DNA from: Ulva prolifera
Taxonomy: Eukaryota > Chlorophyta > Ulvophyceae > Ulvales > Ulvaceae
Direction of reading: 5' to 3'
Assembly (NCBI GenBank): GCA_023078555.1
Contig: CM041199.1
Span: 2,049,101 to 2,113,100 of the forward strand
Length of the DNA: 64,000 nt
Within the stretch, counting starts at the first letter, position 1; each line of letters begins with the position of its first letter. The position numbers were made by a program, and so were the translations under genes. This document shows positions 10,601 to 27,040 of the stretch, one piece after another. Below the pieces are notes generated by a model. It was not told the DNA's origin and did no database searches. It saw nothing but the letters and a program-made list of their open reading frames with translations.

Positions 10601-11640
10601 GAGGTCTTGCACCGCCGGGAGGGCATGACGACGTCAGCCTGCTCTGCAGGAACAGGTCCAGCACGGCTATTCTGGGGAGCGAGGAAGCGCTTGTCAAGAG
10701 CGTCCCCTGGCCGGTCCAGCGGATGGGGCCCATCGGCATCATGCTCACGCGCAGCTTGATGAGTGGCATGGCGGAACAGCAGCCGAACCCGTACGACGAA
10801 GACAGACTCAATGCTGCCATCAGCCGCGTCCGATCTGCCATTCAGGGCAGTAGCAAAGGGTACCTGCTCGGCACCTTCTCGTACAGGGCTGAGCCTGTCA
10901 AACCCTCGAGGGAGAGAGCTCTGCCAACATATCAGGAGTAAAAATTGCACCAGGTCAAGCTGGTGTCTTCCTGGAAGGCTCTTCCACCTCACATGGGTGT
11001 GCCGACCATTGTTGGGTCATCGGGTTTGATCACATAGAACAATTCCGAATATTCAGACCTAATTTCGGGGTGGCGGTCCTGGGGATGTGTGGCATTCCAG
11101 TGAAGTCCAGTGAAGTCCAGTGATAAGACCGCTCTACCACTGGACTGCCACAGGATGCTGCAAAGCGACCCAACCCCGGTACAGGCACATGCATCGCAAT
11201 AATCTGTCAGTTGCTGCGGCCTCTTCCAGATGACCGGCTCGAGCTCCCCAGCGCCCTCGTGGCTGCTGCGTGCCCGATAGAGGATGCTGCCGGCTGCTGC
11301 GTAGATGTCATTGAGTGGCGAGACTGGTTGCTGCGTAGATGTCATTGAGTGGCGAGACAAGAGTGTTGCGCAGCACAGGCACAACGGATTCCGCCGTAGC
11401 TGCCATGGACTGCTGTCTGATGCCATGCATGCTGTGTCATGCACGTGCGTGAACACATCGTCACCGTTCAGTAGAGGCGTACAGGACACGGGATGGCAAG
11501 GGGCTTCAGTCACTGACCGGGACAGTCTAGGAATGTCACGTCTGAAGCTCTGCACCCGTCAGGGATTGAACAGAAGACCGCGGGTTTGGCAGGTGCTTCA
11601 CAACAGGATTGAAGCACAGGCAGCTGCTCCACAGAGACGC
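10601..11640. other. Innermost part of the left arm, no recognised gene
   Basis: An open stretch on the plus strand (about 10,640-10,940) includes the peptide DEDRLNAAISRVRSAIQG and is conserved in the right copy (minus strand, 27,516-28,013), but I do not recognise it. The CAGTGAAGTC unit is repeated at 11,097-11,122. The stretch TGCTGCGTAGATGTCATTGA with its following bases is present twice in tandem in this arm (about 11,297-11,360) and once in the right arm (about 27,318-27,350). Confidence 0.55.
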
Positions 11641-12997
11641 CTGTTGTCTTGACACCACGTCCCGGGCACAGCTCGGAGCTGTGCTGAGACCGTTGGGGGT
11701 CACCGGGTACAGCTGGTGCATAATATCCGAATTCATGTGCATGTTTTTTGCCTTTGGGAAAGGTCCACATGTGGCTTTTGTTCTTTTCAGCTGTCTGTTT
11801 AATGACTTCTATTTTGTAAACTATGATCGCCCACGGTTTGTAGCATTGGGGAGTCCCAATGGGGATGTGTCTGCTTCCGAGCTGAGCTTGTCAATGGTCG
11901 ATGGTCGATCCGGGCTGAGAACACATCAATTTACTGTTCAGTACATCGAGATGACAGGCAACCATGCAGTGTTGAACCAATGAACAGTGAAGGATAGGCA
12001 TTGCTCTGAGATGTAAGCATGCAAGGAAAAGCAGAGGTGACGTTGCGGAGCAGATGTGAAAGGGAGTTGATGAACATGGTGCAAGACATTCAAGCTTTCA
12101 AGATAAGTAAGATTTGAGTACAAGCCAAGAAGGACCAGGTCAAACAATTGATTGTATCAGATCGAGCAAGACTGGCGTTCTCATAGGTATCGTAGGGCAT
12201 CGTAATGGCACTTAAGACTGCGACAACTAGTATGATGACAGTTAGTTCAGCTCACTCCCCATGACCAAAACTCATAAGCATATGGTGACTAGGCCACTGA
12301 CATGCCTGGCTGCCTTGGAACCGTTCTGGTTCAGAGCGTCTGTGAGATGATGATCAAACCACAGACTGCACTGATGATTTCCATTCACAGTTCCTGTGTT
12401 AGTGACACCCGACCAACACTGTTGGCGACGTATCTGTGCGTTACATGATCCGCAGTGTGCCCCGCATGCCCACGAAATGCGCAGGGCTATGTTGTATTCA
12501 TGTGGGACTCAATGAAGTGCAGCGTTCGGCTGATGAAAAGCAGTTAGTCTACATTAGGAAACACCCTGACATTCAAATCTAGGCTCGCCCAGCACAACAC
12601 TCCGCAAAAACTCTCTTATATCACATCAAGCCAACGTATGCGCACTATACATGCCAACGCCTTCCACACCTGTGACACACACGTTATCGTATGATGATGA
12701 GAGAGGACTATGTCACTTCCCTCTACCGGGCTGGTGACAGGGCCACATGATTTGCCCCACAGTCAACAGCATGATCCGTCAGTGTAAGCATGACTATGCT
12801 GTACAGCGACACGCTGCATCGAACTGAGTATGCCTCATGCCAATGCCTCTCAGTCCGAGGCAACCAAGCTAATGCTGTGTTTGCATGACCGCCTCATATC
12901 CACACAGGACATTGGAGACGTTGGCGATGGAGGGTATGGTCCTCCTCCATCCGCATGCATGGACCCTCTCTGTTGCACTCTGTAGGCAATCGTGCGT
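11641..12997. other. Loop flank and 3' region of the FtsH gene
   Basis: No coding region is recognised. It includes the FtsH 3' untranslated region (right part). A near-perfect palindrome, GCACAGCTCGGAGCTGTGC, lies about 25 bp inside the arm/loop junction at roughly 11,667-11,685. Confidence 0.6.
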
Positions 12998-17161
<4,164 letters not shown>

Positions 17162-20123
17162 CTATACACGGACTTCGATTGAACGGCTGTGCTGTGCACG
17201 CGATTTATGAGGGATCGTATACGAGGCACAGGATTGTGGAGGAAGAGGCATTCGTCAACTCAAACCCGCTGTAGCAAACAGCGCTGCAGGCATCCGTCCA
17301 GTGGTGCGTGGGCGGGTCAAGGCAGCGGGCACCGGTCAGGTGCACGTGCGGCGACCAACGATAGTCTATGCTTATAAAGTTTGCGACCATGGCAGCAGCT
17401 CATTTTCAGGGCCATAGATGCAGACGGGGTACTGTGATGCATCAACTCGCGGGCAGACCGGAACACAACCGGCCGACAGACCCCAGGCTGAAGAACTTTC
17501 GGCTTCGCAAGCATTGAAGCATGTCGACGGGATTTGTAAGGCAGAATCGATTCCCATCCAGTCGTATGACGTCAAGGCATGACTATCCTTGATACAGAGA
17601 CACCTACTGGACACTAGTCGTCGCCACGTAAACAATAATGCCGTTGCTTTGAAACTGTCCACAGCACTGGACACGATACGTTCAGTCTTGTCGTAGCATG
17701 ACCATTGCGTGATGAGGATGCGATACCTGCTTCTGTGCTTGAGGTGCGCATGACGCGCGGTCACTGGTCAAGCCACGGACGGTCGTCTTCTTGACGGGTG
17801 CCTTGAAAGAAAGCATGATGTTAAGCTGTATCACAAATCTGTTCTCGTCAACTCAGATGGTGTGCAGGAATGAACAGGGTACAACAGGATACGATAACCT
17901 CCGAAATTGATGTGATCGTCAACGCACAGCCCGATCTCGTACATCATCCACCGCGTGCTCCTTATGAGCTTGTAGCTCTACAAGTTTCATGAAGTTGGCG
18001 CGTGCTGTTACCAGTATCGAGGGCCTCATGACATCGGTCTGTGCGAGCCACAACCAATGCCGGCATAACGCGGCCATCGTACAGCCACGGAAAGCCGTAC
18101 GGAACGTTGCGGCCTCGCGAGACTGCACGCTTTCGACACATGCTGTGCAATCATAAGACGACAGAGCACAGAAGGTCGCTGCCGAGAAGGCTTCTCTACC
18201 TCAAGCTCACAGGCTCAAGAAATGGCCTTTTCTGGTGGCACGCAATTGACCGTGAACGAGCCTGTCGGCACACCAGATTTCGCCTAGAAGGCAAGCACAC
18301 ACACTGCTGCAACGAAAGAAAGGCACCTGCGGATGACATGAAACACCTGCACAGTATCGGCAGGGCTATGCGATGCCAGCATATTTGGCATCGGCGCAGT
18401 GCGCTGCCTGTCTGGTGTGTGAAGCGGATCGTTGGTTGCACGTATCTTGACCGCATGACTGCGATGCCCTTGCATCTGGAACGGGCAGACAGAAATAGAA
18501 TCAACAATCCACGAAGATCCAGAAGCATGACGTTGTCTCCATACACACCACGTCGACCGTGTGCAGGTATGGCATCACCATGCGCGTGTGTTTGCAACTT
18601 ACGTACCATATCTCCGACACACTGCTGGACAGAAACATGGAAGCACGCTGAAAGGCCTGTTCCGACCACTCCTTCATGTCATCCGAAGACCGATTCAGTA
18701 GACTTGCTGTCAATGGCCTTCCTGGCTTGCCACCTGCATCATGGAGTGCACCCCAGAAGAGGAGCTACAGCTACCCCAGCCCTGTGGCACACATATCTAC
18801 AAACGGGACTACTTGACTGCCCGACTGTGCCCTCGTCACACTCCTTCAAAATATGTGGCCCCCATTGTCTGAAGGTGTAGATGTCCGGTAAGCTTATGGC
18901 CAATCACCCAGGTTCATCCACCGGGTTCACTCGACTTTGCTTTACACGTGACGACAAGCAATCCTATACAGCCCAATGCACCTGCAAATCCTCACCTCCG
19001 CTGCAATCCGGTGGCCACAAAAGGAGGCTCGTCTTGCATGGCACCCAACTGGCATGCTCTCACACACCCACCGAATCTCCCACCTCGCCCACAAACGCCA
19101 CGCAGAAGCGCACACCACTGCAGCCCGAGAGGCCTGGCGGCCAGTGAAGCACAGCCTGCCTCATCTTAACCCCCACGATCGACATCCAGCATCCGGGTCC
19201 AGCATACCTTATCAAAGCAAAGGGTTCAACAACCGAGCCCAGCATTTCAATATACAACAGTACATGTTGCGGCCCATACTCGGGGCCTCTGTCACGGCTT
19301 GCAACTGGCATTTTGTTTTCTGGAGCCTTGGCACTTCGTCCGAGCCTTACGCATGGCGATGAGACGTGGAGGCTATCGGTCTAAATGGGGGCCCTACGAT
19401 GTGGCCCGTGACACTAGCTAGTGCTGGTATACCTTTTTCTATAGTAACGCCAGCTACTCTGCGATCAAACCTCGGCGGCAGCCACACACCCAGCGGCACA
19501 GCTGGCTTGCCCAAGCCCACCCACAGCCTTCTGCTTTGGTTTGATGAGCGGGTGGACGGGCTGTAAAGTAATGTTAAGTGGCACAAGCTTCACATTACTT
19601 TTTACAGGTCGTAGATCATTACCTCGGATCCAGGCACATCAGCACAGGTTGCAAACTATTCTTCCGTTGCTGCAAATTCTGTCTTCTGGTTACTGACAGC
19701 GCTGCCAAACCAAGTGGACCGGCGACATGCCCATAGCAATGATTTTCTGGGTGCCTCACAATGGCCCAACAGGTGTCATCGTTGATCGAAAGCACATATG
19801 TACTATGACTCGAATGAAGAATAGTGCAAGCTACCGTGATGTACGGTCGCATGCGTGTTGTCTGCACCGCCATGCATGGCTACCGGAGTGACGAGACTTT
19901 CAACTTGACGAAATCGCTTTGAATTTTCGGCAAGCTAGCTGCCGGAATACTTTTACAGGATCGACTTTGTTGGGCAGATACCTGCATTTGGCAATACAGT
20001 CTGTATAATTGTGACAATATATCAGTTGGCGTACGTGGTTGGTTTCGGTAGCGCGTGTATCAGCCATCGAGCAGTCCTGCACATCAGGATCGCAAACATA
20101 TTCTTTATCGAAAGGAATTCATA
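17162..20123. other. FtsH 5' region and intergenic DNA up to RPA2, with possible minus-strand exons
   Basis: Besides the probable FtsH first exon (17,317-17,514) and promoter, no gene is certain. A possible exon on the minus strand runs from about 18,740 to 18,607. It has a TGCAG acceptor, an open frame containing DDMKEWSEQAFQRASMFL and a strong donor GTACGTAAGT. Another exon-like block at 18,475-18,346 is flanked by TTCCAG and GTGTTT. Their phases do not join directly, so they are not called as a gene. A plus-strand 279-codon frame (18,041-18,880), rich in Arg/His/Cys, covers the same bases and looks spurious. An imperfect hairpin of about 12-bp arms (GTAAAGTAATGT..) lies at 19,563-19,606. 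Confidence 0.45.
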
Positions 20124-22002
20124 ATGAATAGTTTCGGGGCGACGCAATTCGCCGGCGCGGGCTTCATGGACAGGTGCGTCCCTGCTTGATCGCATGTAGA
20201 CTCCGAGCACGCCGTGCCGACGAAAGCATGGATCGTCACTCGTGCGTCTGATTGCAGGCACGCAGAGGCTGGGCAGGAAAAGGTAGGGAGACTCGCTCGT
20301 CAATGCCGTCCCATCGTGCTGTGCATGCGACCAGGTGCAGCGACTCGTACATAAGCTATCTGCTGCATTGAAAACGCGCGCGTGCTGATTGCAGGGACCG
20401 GATTCCAATGGGGCTGACACGATGCGATCCCTGACAATAAGCCAGCTCGCCAAGGTGCGTGCTACACTGGCTGTGTGAACTCATTGCATGCAGCCCGTCC
20501 CCACATGGACTAACTCTACCCACAACATTGCTTTGCAGGCACAGCAGCAGGCACAAGGAGGCGCAGATTTGATCTGTGATGGTCGAAACATCACTCAGGT
20601 GGGCTGCTTGTATCAGTCCAGTCGCGTGTCTGTTTATGTAGCGAGGCTTCCTCTCATGCAGCTCTGCTGCTGGTGCAGGTCACCATTGTCGGGCTGCTCA
20701 CAGCGAAAAGTCAAGCTGAAGCTTTCAATCTTATGACTGTGTACGACGGCACTGGCACGATTGAAGTGAAGGAGTTCAAGGACGGTGAAAGCGATGACAT
20801 CCAGGTATGTTGCCTGTACTGTAAGGCTGTGTATACAGCATGTGGATCAGCAACGGAGACGCTGAATTTTTCTCTACGTTGCCAGGCTGCTATAGCGAAT
20901 GTAGGTCCTGCTAGACTTGGCGCAGCTGGCCATGCATTCACCACTGATTGGGCCCGCCCTCACAGCACATTGTAATAGTCATTTTGTTGGTGACACATGT
21001 TTGCGAGTGCGTCTATCGTATCACCAGGTAGTGTATGGCAGCGCTGCGGCCCTCCAGGTGGTGCTTAGTGTGTGGCATTCTACATACTTCCAAAATACAC
21101 ACTGCTGCTTCAGGATCAACAAAACATGTTGGTAGAAAACATGTATGTGCGGGTGTATGGAAGCTTCAGGGGGGATCAAAGTGATGGCCAACCCAACAGT
21201 CTGGGACGGATAACTGCTTTTTCTGTACGCCCGGTCGAGGACCACAATGAGGTGAGCCCCTGCCCACTTACGCCGTGACATGGCACTCCGTCTCAATCGT
21301 GAATGGACGGCCTGTGCAACACCGGGTCGCCCTGGCAATAGAACGGCTCCGGTTAATCTGCTGCTTTCTGGGGCTTTCTGGAGCTACGACATCTTGGCAG
21401 AGAGTATTAGCGTGTCCGAGTGTTAGCAAGGCCAGCAAGGCCATGCCAGCAAGGCCGCGCCTGACCTGTACATGCTCGATACGCTGAAAGTGGGGGTGCC
21501 AGGGCACCTTAGTGTCTAAGTGCACCACGGCTCGGTTCTGTACAACTGTTTGTACTGCATAAGGCATGAAGCATGCGAGATGTAGTCAGGCACTTGCTGT
21601 GTCTACGTACTTAAGGCCGGCTTGCCCATGCAGGTCGTGCATCACCAATTGGACATAATCTTCCAGCACCTATATCTGACGCAATCACAAAATATTCCCG
21701 GGGCTGGCAACATGGCTGGTGGCCAAGCAGGTTTTGGTGGCATGTCGATGCCAGGCGGCCCCATGGCGATGGGTGCCCCAATGGGCGGAAATGTATTGCA
21801 ACCGCAAGGTGGTGTTGCCATTAGCGCCAGTGAACTGGTGCGCTCGTTTTTGAAAGAGCAGCGCGTGCCTGTGGCTATTCCTGCTATTGTGCAAGGCTTG
21901 GCTGGGCAGCTTGGACCTGAGGCGGTGAAGGCAGCGATTGGAGAGCTTGAGGGGAACGGGCATGTGTATAATGCGGAAGGGGATTCGTATGCAGCATGCT
22001 GA
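20124..22002 (+). CDS. RPA2: Replication protein A 32-kDa subunit (RPA2)
   Basis: This is the middle subunit of the heterotrimeric single-strand DNA binding complex used in nuclear replication, repair and recombination. Exons: 20,124-20,173; 20,258-20,282; 20,395-20,454; 20,539-20,598; 20,679-20,804; 21,114-21,251; 21,634-22,002. Phases match throughout and give 275 residues, normal for RPA2. The short N-terminal segment is Gly/Ser/Phe-rich (starts MNSFGATQF), as usual for this phosphorylated tail. The OB fold covers roughly residues 45-165, with VTIVGLL, YDGTGTIEVKEF, NMYVRVYGSFRG and ITAFSVRPVEDHNE. A Gly/Met/Pro-rich linker follows, then the C-terminal winged helix (ELVRSFL ... AAIGELEGNGHVYNAEGDSY). 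The ATG at 20,124 is the first in frame, in a 50-nt first exon with a GTGCGT donor. Confidence 0.95.
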
Positions 22003-22831
22003 GGTTAGTGAATGCATCAGGTATGGCAGAAGCAGCGAGACGTGAGCTCTTGCGGTGATCATTATTCGAGTTTATGCCACTCAGACCAGAGATGATGTAT
22101 GGCTGTGTGTCCCACCTGCTCAAACTGCATGATGGAGCGGTCCGGGCTTGTTTACAGAGGCGTGTGAAGCTGGTTGCACCCTGAGAACGATTGTGGTTAG
22201 GGTAACAAATACAGCATGACAACGGCTGTGCAAACCAAATGTGGACACGGGTGCGGCAGTAGAGCAGTACGGCAGTTGAACAGTACGGCTAAGCACAGAT
22301 GTGGAGAGTACCGGTCACGCTGGGTTGCGGTCCTTTTGCTGGCTCTGTGGTGGCAGCACTGGTTTGAGAACCTGTTTACTAGCAAGTCTGTAACAATTGT
22401 TTCAGCCAAGATGTCAAAGGGCCACCTGGCGTGGCCGTGCTGTGTTTATAGGAGTCTCGACTGTTGACATTCACTGAATGATGGCTTGCTAAGCACTGCG
22501 TGCGTAGGACTCGAGGAACTGCAGATGCGTGTACAGACACACCCTGACATGGCCGTGGCATTGATCTGAGCGTGTGATGCTCGCCTGATGTGTTTTCCCG
22601 CATTTCCGGAGACAAACAGGTGTCCTGCAGTCACGCTTTGTCTCGTAATCTCGGACTCGACGGTGCCTGGCCACGAACCTGCTTCGGCTTTATTGAGCAT
22701 CGTTCACGCCAAACAAACATGCCGATGCAAGTCACCCGAAATCAGGGCATGGCCATTACATGCGTAATAGCTTCACTTCGCGGGCTGGACGTCTACCAGC
22801 AGTCTCTGGTGCAGTCGTTGGCTGTTGAAAG
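22003..22831. other. Intergenic region between RPA2 and the UBX gene
   Basis: It should hold the RPA2 3' region and the UBX-gene promoter. A short tandem repeat, AGTACGGCAGTTGAACAGTACGGC, occurs near 22,266-22,290. No gene is seen. Confidence 0.6.
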
Positions 22832-25555
22832 ATGGAGGCAGACCACAGCGAGCTGATAGCGCAATTCGTGTCGATAACTGATGGTTCGGCGGCGGATGCA
22901 GAGCATCTGCTGGAGGCGTCTGGATGGGATCTGGGCCAGGCCATGCAGTTGTACTTCGACACCAAAACGCACGAGCCCCCGGTTGCACCCCCAGCTCAAG
23001 TAAACGAAGTGCCAGATTTTCCACAAGTGGCTCCAGTCGCGGCTGCGAATGATTGGGCGAGTCAAGCGCCTGCCCAGCCCGCGCTAGATGAATTCGGTGT
23101 CCGAGTTCCAGACTCGGTTCGTACTGAGCGCTTGGTTGCGGGATCGATGCAACCTCGCGTCCGCATAGCTGGCAGGTCAGGTGGTCAAATGCTGCATCTG
23201 CCTTTCTCTGATCCACTAGAGAATTCTAGTTCTCGCGTGGGGCCAGGGCTCGACAGCGTTTACCCGCCTCCAACAGCGATCATGAGCGAATTGACGCTAG
23301 AAGAGTGCGCGTCTATTGAATCTCTAATGTTGCAGTGTGCATCATCTGCTGTTCATTGTGTCTGGCATGCGTCGTATCGTCTTTGTGTAGTTGTCGCAAT
23401 CGTCAGTTCGTGTTTGCAGATTGAAGCACCAGGCAGAGACCGATAACAAATGGCTGCTATTCAATGTCCAAGATCTGACGGTTTTCGCAAGTCTGCAGCT
23501 GAATGCAGACTTGTGGAGCGATGACCTAGTACAGGAGGTGGTCAAACGCTCCTTCGTCTTTGCGCAAAGAATCCTGCCTGACCAGGAAGCGAGTGAGTTG
23601 AAGGTGCAGACTCTCTTCACCGTTTCCAGCAGTCCTTATATCATATCCATACTCACGCCTGCAGAAGGAGAGGTGGCATTGCAGACCCACACATGAATGC
23701 CGCTAGCTACCTGCTCATCACATCACCAGCACCAGACGACTTCTCTACACCACAGAAATGCGGAACCGGTAATGGCTGTGCAGCCTCACCCGCTTGCCCC
23801 TTCGCACTGTCTAACACAGTCATGCTCACGTGTGAACCAGGCTCGATGGCAGCCAGTGCAGACAGTTGGTACCAGTCCATCCTCGTGTCGCGCACCAGGC
23901 GCATACACCGCCCTGGTCTCATTTTTGCGGAGGGCATTCCATGCAGCGTCTGGTACTGGGACCAAAACAATTCTTGTGCACTCATAGTTGCTGCTGCCGC
24001 CTTGGCTCTCACATTGAGTGAATGCTCTCTTCTGACCAAACCAGTTGGTTGGTAGTGCAAATGGGTACCTGGTCAAGTCTCACATCACATGGCGTTTCTG
24101 TGCTACAGGATGCGTATGACCTCCATGTACTTCCTGCAATCATCATTGTAGATCCAAACACAGGGCAGAAGATGCATGAGCGCACCGGAAATGTGACGGT
24201 GGAGCGTTTCCTGGAGGAGATCAGCCCATTCCTCGACATGGAGCCTTCTGACCCAAATGCAGGTGCGGTCACAAGTAGCCCCAAAACCTCAGATCGTGAG
24301 ACAGCTCACATGACTGCTAGGATCATATATTTCTGTGTAGCACCTGGGAGCCACACGCATGCTGCTGCACCAGGAACAGCCGCCACTTCATGTGCACAGA
24401 CAAACTGTGCCTGGGTAGCATCATCATAATACTGTTCACAAATGCACGAACACGAGTGCACTGCTTGCTGTGACGCTAGACCCTGACGGCGTCTGCCCTG
24501 TTGCGTGCAGGTTCTCTTGTGACCGCAGCGGTCAAGCAGCAGGCATTCCAGAGCCGCAACGCGCCTCCGGCCGTCGTCGGCTCCGCCGGCATCGTCGGCG
24601 TGTCCGCCGAGGACGAGACGCTGCACGAGGCCATCGCGGCATCCCTCGCCGGCGGGGGGACGGCCGCCACCGTCGGGCCCTCTGACGCGGCCGTCGCGGC
24701 GGCAGCCGCGCCGATGGCCGTCGACGATGCGGGTGATGACGACGCTGCGATCGCTGCTGCGATCGCCGCGAGCCTCGCGGGACACACAGACCGCGTCGCG
24801 CCGGGTGGTGCGGCACCGTCCGGCGCAGACGGCAGCAGCGGCGCCGCCGCTATGGACGAGGACGTGGTGGACGTGGAGGAACTCGGCGGAAAGGCTGCGG
24901 CTGCAGGTGTGCCCCTTGCCCGTGAACCAGTTGAAGTCATCGCATGGGCTTCAGTCTGAAGGGTCGGGTGTCAATGCACATGCATGGGGGAGTAGCACGG
25001 CCGCATGCGCTGCAGTGGTTCTGGCCAGGCGATGCGTTGTGCAATGTGATCGCGGCGGCCGGAGCATGCAATCACCGCGCATTGCATGTCCGGTACCCAT
25101 ACCGTCTCTATCCACAGCACCACAGGTCATGGTCATGCCGGACACCCCATCATGCTGATTCTTCCCTTCGTGGTGCCTTCTGGTCTCCACCCCGTAGGAC
25201 AGCAGGCATCATGAGGCGCTGGACATCCGCCGTGTGGTGTGCAGTGGCGCTCAGCGGCCCGGAGCGCAAGGCCGCGGCAGCACAGCGGTTGCCCCCAGAG
25301 CCACCACAGGCCGGGGCGGCGCGTGTGGCCCTGCAGCTGCCGTCCGGCCGTGCGATCCGCCGCTTCTCGCCGGAGGACACGGTGTCTGCGGTGTTTGACT
25401 ACGCGCTGACTCGGCTCGGTGATGACGAGGCGGCGAATGAGTTTGACCTGGTGGCTAGCGCGGCGGGGGCAGAGGGGCTTGCGGCACGGCGGGGGGACAC
25501 AGTCGCTACCGCGGGGCTGAACGGCATGATGTTGCGGCTGCAATGGCAGGAGTGA
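22832..25555 (+). CDS. UBA/UAS/UBX-domain protein (UBXN7/PUX-type adaptor of Cdc48/p97)
   Basis: The protein recruits the AAA ATPase Cdc48/p97 to ubiquitylated substrates. Exons: 22,832-23,304; 23,420-23,603; 24,109-24,262; 24,511-24,906; 25,245-25,555, with matching phases and 505 residues. Domains: N-terminal UBA-like (residues 5-45, LIAQFVSITDGSAADAEHLL), a linker, a UAS thioredoxin-like domain (about 145-270, with NKWLLFNVQD and LPAIIIVDPNTGQKM), two UIM-like helices (EDETLHEAIAASL near 304 and DAAIAAAIAASLAG further on), and a C-terminal UBX domain (about 428-505, VALQLPSGRAIRRFSPEDT). The first exon end at GTGCGC is chosen because it keeps the frame and aligns with UBXN7. The fourth exon is strongly Ala/Gly-rich and more GC-rich than the rest. 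Confidence 0.93.
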
Positions 25556-27040
25556 CCTTGCTGGTGTGCGGTTATAGACCGCCTGAGTGTGTGTGGTGCA
25601 GATCCGGCGTCACGCGGCCGCAGCGTCGATTGCAGCAGCTTGGTATCGGCACTACGCTTTTGTTTTGGCCATGTTGTGCTTTGTCGCAGTTTGGTGCGGA
25701 CGACTCAAGCTGAACGCTGAGCGAGCCTGAATGGAGGCAGCTGTGTCCGTCCCATGCACAAATGTGTGTCTGTCTGCTGTCTGATGGCCCGAAACGTGCT
25801 GCGCCTCACAGTCAATGCGAGGCCGCAATTTACATTCTTCTGACTGTAGGTGTAGGTGTACCTGTATACCATCCATGGTTTACTCAGTAGCAGGCTGAGC
25901 GCATCGCTCTTGGCAGTCTTTTTGTCCTTGTACCATGTAATCAGGTGGTTTCTGTGTGGCCGAGTCTGGATCCTTACCAGGTGTCTGTCCCCCAGTGCAG
26001 GCTCTGTCGTGAGGTTTGGCATTACTGAATGGCTTTCTGACCGTCGGGCGCTTTAGACCAACACTGCTTGGCCTGCCATTGCCTCGTCGACCATGCGTGT
26101 GCACATCGCGCAGTGTATGGGCTTTGGGGGAGGCGGGCGCTGCAGTGCACCACCTCCGCCAAGCTCACATATTCACACCGCTTGCAGGCACAGTCTATTG
26201 ATGTCGTCCAGCTTCTCTTCTAGCAGCTCGGTTTAAGATGCGATACAGGTTTGGCTCGACCACGGCAGTAGCACACGATGTAACCCGTGCAGAGTTCTAA
26301 AATCCATGACAGCAAAGTCTATCCAGAAATACAGGCGGCATGGCTAGTTTTGTTGCATGACTGCATAAGATGCTGCTTGTCACATGCTACATCACCTCTC
26401 AGGGCACATGAGCCTCTTGAACGACCAGCACCAGACGGTATGCCGAGAGTGATCGGACAGAAAAATGATTTCCCTGGCAGGTGGTCATCACTGGGCCGTT
26501 GCTTTTGATGAATTACTTGTTCATCGCATGTGCCATGTATCCTAGTGCTGCCACCCACATTGGAGACTGGCAGGTCCCGAACCAGGGAGAGGGTGACACG
26601 ATGTCAAGACGGCCCTCTCCCTACAATGGCAGCACCCAGACTGCTTTAGAATTCAGACCCAAACGCTGCTGTTCGAAATGTCTTGGTCCAGTACCGTGCC
26701 ATCAGGAGAGTCAACGGGTGCCGAAGATCTATGCTTCCACTTTCCCACACTGTGAGTCATAAACATCAGTCGGATCCAAGGTTGTCTCCAGATAAAAGCT
26801 TTTAAAAAGGCTCTGTCTGGAGTCTGTCTGCAAGAGAACTTCTGAGGTCACGCGATCGGCTCCCTGCTGTGACACAATTGGTCTGTAGAGCACTCTACCT
26901 CTGCACAAGCTCACGCCCACCCAGGAAAACTTTAAGCACGTGCAAGATACAAGGGCATAACCACAACCTTCAGACGTGCACTATGCAGCATACACAGTTG
27001 TAAAGTAAATGTGGTACCAGCTCTTGCCTTTGAAAGCTCA
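25556..27040. other. Loop region between the UBX gene and the right arm
   Basis: No gene is recognised; open frames are short on both strands. The right arm begins at 27,041. Confidence 0.6.

Larger units (their letters stand above)
1..11640 (+). repeat. Left arm of a large inverted duplication
   Basis: This block is the reverse complement of 50,408-39,802 followed by 28,288-27,041. Left and right coordinates sum to 50,409 from position 1 to about 7.1 kb, then drift through small indels (50,419 at the coiled-coil gene, 50,134 at 10,331). Inside 10,331 the partner is 28,288 and below, ending at 11,640 against 27,041. The outer few kilobases differ by only scattered single bases; the inner 2 kb carry several indels. 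The arm begins at the window edge in the middle of a POLE exon, so its true outer limit is not visible. Confidence 0.97.

Noticed and set aside
11540-11640. tRNA-like tail (TTCAATCCC.. in reverse) near the inner arm end
   Set aside because: No matching acceptor stem, D-arm or anticodon arm could be built, and the segment varies between arms.
18041-18880. 279-codon open frame on the plus strand
   Set aside because: Composition is Arg/His/Cys-rich with no domain, and the opposite strand has splice-like signals over the same bases. It looks like chance openness.
19563-19606. Hairpin GTAAAGTAATGT.. as a bacterial-type terminator
   Set aside because: This is nuclear eukaryotic DNA with no adjacent gene end; it is kept only as a note.
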